NCBI GenBank assembly: GCA_002726395.1
Contig: PBTA01000046.1
Location: 42,463 to 49,483, forward strand
DNA: 7,021 nt
DNA from: Methanobacteriota archaeon
GTDB taxonomy: Archaea > Thermoplasmatota > Poseidoniia > Poseidoniales > Poseidoniaceae
Direction: 5' to 3'
Translations under genes and position numbers: made by a program
Shown here: piece after piece, positions 7,001 through 7,021 of the stretch
Layout: the number at the start of each line of letters is the position of its first letter
Numbering within the stretch: the first letter of the stretch is position 1
The notes under the pieces: generated by a model
Told to the model about the DNA's origin: nothing
Databases searched by the model: none
Seen by the model: only the letters and a program-made list of their open reading frames with translations

Positions 7001-7021
7001 AACCACCAAAGTTGCTGTTGG
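1049..7021 (-). CDS. Giant membrane-anchored surface protein: beta-propeller blades, central beta domain, six FnIII-like domains, TM helix, cytoplasmic tail (N-terminus missing)
   Basis: Seen: 1990 codons are open from the right edge to a TGA at 1051-1049. The frame continues upstream of the TTG at 7009, where four more sense codons reach the edge, so that TTG is an internal Leu codon and the true start and any signal peptide are outside. Domains in visible residue numbers: propeller blades about 1-980 (Reg_prop-like LPSN and W-x-A-T/G-x-x-G-L motifs), a beta-rich domain 983-1120, FnIII-like domains about 1122-1234, 1239-1345, 1344-1464, 1467-1612, 1613-1729 and 1739-1838, an acidic linker, a TM helix 1861-1881 and a tail 1882-1990. 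It is rich in Asp and Asn, and its only nine Cys lie before the TM. Known: such domains bind glycans, peptides or other surface proteins. Inference: a type I cell-surface protein acting as adhesin, receptor or polymer-binding protein. No catalytic domain, archaeosortase signal or kinase is visible. The exact ligand is unknown. Confidence 0.93.
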   Translation of the reverse strand, partial: PTATLVVDDCQNVYDGMPDWATYSVGTDGSQIYGGTNDGVGILTANPFEVVDTWEASEDTDNAPVEVIGDIAYVGLNGVGIARYEISTNSWLPTWTEDDVLDDGNQFVTGLVADINQDQLWIGGEDGFQLIDVVNEVEVYDIEKSNSIYLGNGEPYQMIVYNDVMYYHQGDDSNSFYRIDLVNFNQLSNIDAGIQLDDNNGPAWGMGLVDDVIMTGVASNGGFPDYYDGRGGIAQWNISTDDWGENIEPSGQVDRVTAYETTTGEMWVSWGELKLDLYDNLGAFVGSWNDDDGLDFPIREIIEYEGETLFATESGVARYDANNGGWLSTWEENNGLPNNAGEEIYELWTNGVDLVVGGGDGSNFGGFQGGAISHWDGTSWNVFTSNGQNGIQRGYPLTMAECGGLLNVGIYDNNGGIEQIDLVSSTIVNTFTQASLGEGRVSGVACDSSTDTLYVTFYEDEQPIKKYNMNTALWLADITTQTHNLPSDRIWWDAIGYDSGKLIVGHGLGQDGSNIIGGGYSVISTTGAITSQVNSDAQGSSVTSFQWTGAGWMLGQAGGSSGYSRVDYLDASGQSTVYNLPGLVSGQVTTMTGNGTHLWVTTIGENVGFGQSTGAGILQGERQNDGSVEWQQGWTLPANSQAKDTQLVGSDLYISTSPAGLMKLDTVSASLIPLNGALHNNMDGLKLVGTDLIIGLQGNFGSSAGVQMFDTLTDTFGNGRLIAGLPSNVVNGFETDGDVMYIATDGGIGRWSFQTSDWLNPITSTDGLPSNIIQDLVYEDPNLWAATPSGLVKIDTNSNSMNTITSANGMTGTSSWGLIKTTDNAGNVQIHVSHNGAGSERPGVSSIDESSGLVIATHRFDQLPSNTITAIASDFWGLHIATDVGPMTHWNGLNSQFEDGASAFQISSWPVEQLVSNGDQLMAIGNNIITILEARTPAHSVSKVFIIPDVTITGGDISADYLWASTDDNGLFGWMNNPQWTPLERFEFRRADPLTMGFNLVNLDITSMIHPGVQIQLANASNPITLDQDSGTLGVHNLLFQGVPLAFSSPVSGAATWAQSNSLKYSVTLNLSDDPQLSNTLQAAVDNAVQINGTKFVQLNLRSPSNGSLEARITYDYIKLETPVDLTNLVDRPDDGGGALTASWTLVHDDDFARYLIYVNEGPFTSASGTLEVTADDLAGRVVDKAISLHSRLQSEVTTANGVPLTDGIAYHAVIVVEYDDGRLGKPSMQLGPATPTDEVPESPLWAVAGPHDGGEDGDLDLEWSRCTSLDLASTRIYSSTIDINDVLGLTPTADLPPTEGNTTVLQLNPGRPYWIALTCVDDAGQEDIFNPTVIGPVVPTGGLNDLTPPPKLENVEAIDTPDDDGGRITISWDQSTAEDCTFYEVWIIPDEGQADIEILQPLDAWGFSQAEIIDDCGTTSAIIDNYDGIQLEDGQPYLLAVVAYDDWLNVDLVDVERVSATPFKNTVGSGGTPDRVDSVNAYDHAEDDGTAIDIVWTVSNVDDFAYYIVWVADQPVSDLSGAWAAFGDDPDKCGCLKIDKQWIDEDKNPIELTVSTALYSPPTNMMDLTMATPQLIKPDIELFVTVTVHDIKGNVHLTNLPEAAVTPINNIVDTQPPIRLVEMELIDRPNDDGTGLLFTFELSDASDVGTYEIYAASNPFTSVIAGGGGPTTPIAILDRNPDLPHLIEIVAGDMPVVTGLEVWATVVARDTAGNAYLDDLTVVSSQSIDDGFDDSGDYITPVEDLRAEWSDDDEILVSWSGINNGEIRGYKIYISDDNFDNIDSAIEIGEVLASTNYLIDDDVFSDLDNQTTWYVAVSPFDDYTTRSSVIALEVLPADVAAVDTPEDSNEESDFSSLLTTTNLLAAGLLIVVLFLLIAIVRSRGDQRMRDKSWELQEATWGIQDDLGWDDATPVSVVPQAAQPPQITPQVENDIYSAAQRIDNSNPYQRETYQQQQPVLQPQNNALLNELNNEQTPKPKIDTSFLDDLL
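1052..1441 (-). other. C-terminal transmembrane helix and cytoplasmic tail of the giant protein
   Basis: A hydrophobic run of about 21 residues (core NLLAAGLLIVVLFLLIAIV, 1435-1379) follows an acidic linker containing TPEDSNEESD. It is followed at once by the basic residues RSRGDQRMRDK, so the positive-inside rule puts the last 109 residues in the cytoplasm. The tail has a Trp-rich acidic patch (WELQEATWGIQDDLGWDD), then Pro- and Gln-rich low-complexity sequence with a QQQQ run, an Asn/Leu/Glu stretch LLNELNNE and the terminal SFLDDLL. No kinase, HAMP, MCP or nucleotide-binding motif is present. Confidence 0.88.
1510..3658 (-). repeat. Array of six fibronectin-III-like domains
   Basis: Six consecutive protein domains of about 100-145 residues lie at roughly 3658-3320, 3307-2988, 2990-2630, 2622-2187, 2183-1835 and 1807-1510. 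Each shows an early Pro, a B strand with Trp or Phe (ASW, LEW, ISW, IVW, FTF, VSW), a C strand with a Tyr or Arg-Ile core (RYLIYV, STRIYS, YEVWI, YYIVWV, YEIYA, YKIYIS), and an F strand of the kind YxxAVVAYDD. Four carry an acidic turn just before the B strand: DRPDDGG, DTPDDDGG, HAEDDGT and DRPNDDGT. Domains 2, 3 and 4 contain paired cysteines. The array probably acts as a stalk holding the propellers away from the membrane; this role is inferred. Confidence 0.82.
3662..4075 (-). other. Beta-rich central domain of unknown family
   Basis: About 138 residues between the last propeller blade and the first FnIII-like domain. It lacks both the blade rhythm and the FnIII W...Y pattern. It alternates hydrophobic and polar residues, as expected of a beta sandwich or jelly roll, and includes stretches such as LTMGFNLVNLD, GVQIQLAN, KYSVTLNLSDDP and KFVQLNLRSP, ending in ARITYDYIKLE. 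It contains N-x-S/T sequons (NLS, NGT, NGS). The layout resembles ligand-binding sandwich modules placed next to propellers, but I cannot name the family. Confidence 0.55.
4080..7021 (-). other. Beta-propeller region, about 21 visible blades
   Basis: This is the protein region of about 980 residues at the visible N-terminal end of the giant gene. Blades of about 38-54 residues repeat the pattern hydrophobic strand, short acidic turn, strand such as LWIGG, LFATES or MYIATD, then G-(V/L/I)-x-(R/K)-(Y/W/I)-(D/N) and a Trp-containing outer strand. Several blade junctions carry LPSN or LPSD (Reg_prop, the two-component-regulator propeller repeat). Counting by eye gives about 21 blades, which would suit three seven-bladed propellers, but the true number may be higher because the N-terminus is missing. 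The best-matching Reg_prop-like blades are in the later part, about 4740 down to 4300. The copies are diverged, with no near-identical DNA repeats seen, so this is an old expansion and not a recent tandem duplication. Confidence 0.8.

Noticed and set aside
7007..7009. TTG as the start codon of the giant gene
   Set aside because: The frame is open for four more codons to the window edge (Pro-Thr-Ala-Thr), there is no signal peptide after the TTG, and the sequence enters directly into a propeller blade. It is an internal Leu codon of a truncated gene.
1510..7021. Recent tandem duplication of DNA repeats or a CRISPR-like array
   Set aside because: The repeats are at protein level only. Unit lengths vary and I saw no near-identical nucleotide copies or regular spacers.

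Overview
The window reads almost entirely on the minus strand. It looks like part of an archaeal genome, most likely a planktonic Marine Group II / Poseidoniales euryarchaeote. This is an inference from several traits: a giant acidic secreted-type protein made of beta-propeller blades and fibronectin-III-like domains with a single C-terminal membrane anchor; tight gene packing; a TTG start codon; and a Shine-Dalgarno-like stretch (GAGATGAT) matching the archaeal GAGGTGATC consensus at 7 of 9 positions. There is no 16S or other phylogenetic marker in the window, so the assignment is provisional.

Layout in the direction of transcription (right to left). (1) 7021-1049: a very large gene, open at the right edge, with 1990 codons visible. 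It encodes about 980 residues of beta-propeller repeats (about 21 blades by eye, which fits three seven-bladed propellers), a beta-rich central domain of about 140 residues with no recognised identity, six fibronectin-III-like domains, an acidic linker, one transmembrane helix and a 109-residue Q/N/P-rich tail ending in an Asp-Leu motif. (2) 1039-269: a fold-type IV PLP enzyme (aminotransferase class IV, BCAT / D-amino-acid aminotransferase / aminodeoxychorismate lyase family). It starts with TTG only 9 bases after the stop of the giant gene. (3) 287-1: the beginning of a third gene, in a different frame and overlapping the end of the aminotransferase gene by 19 bases. It runs off the left edge and I do not recognise it.

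The three frames form one tightly packed minus-strand run with overlapping or near-overlapping ends, so co-transcription and translational coupling are likely. The promoter of the run lies beyond the right edge and its terminator beyond the left edge. No RNA gene, mobile element, CRISPR array or nucleotide-level repeat was found. The most interesting object is the giant surface protein. Its outside half resembles the sensor half of bacterial hybrid two-component systems (Reg_prop propellers, then Ig/FnIII-like domains, then a membrane helix), but its inside half is a short disordered-looking tail and not a kinase.
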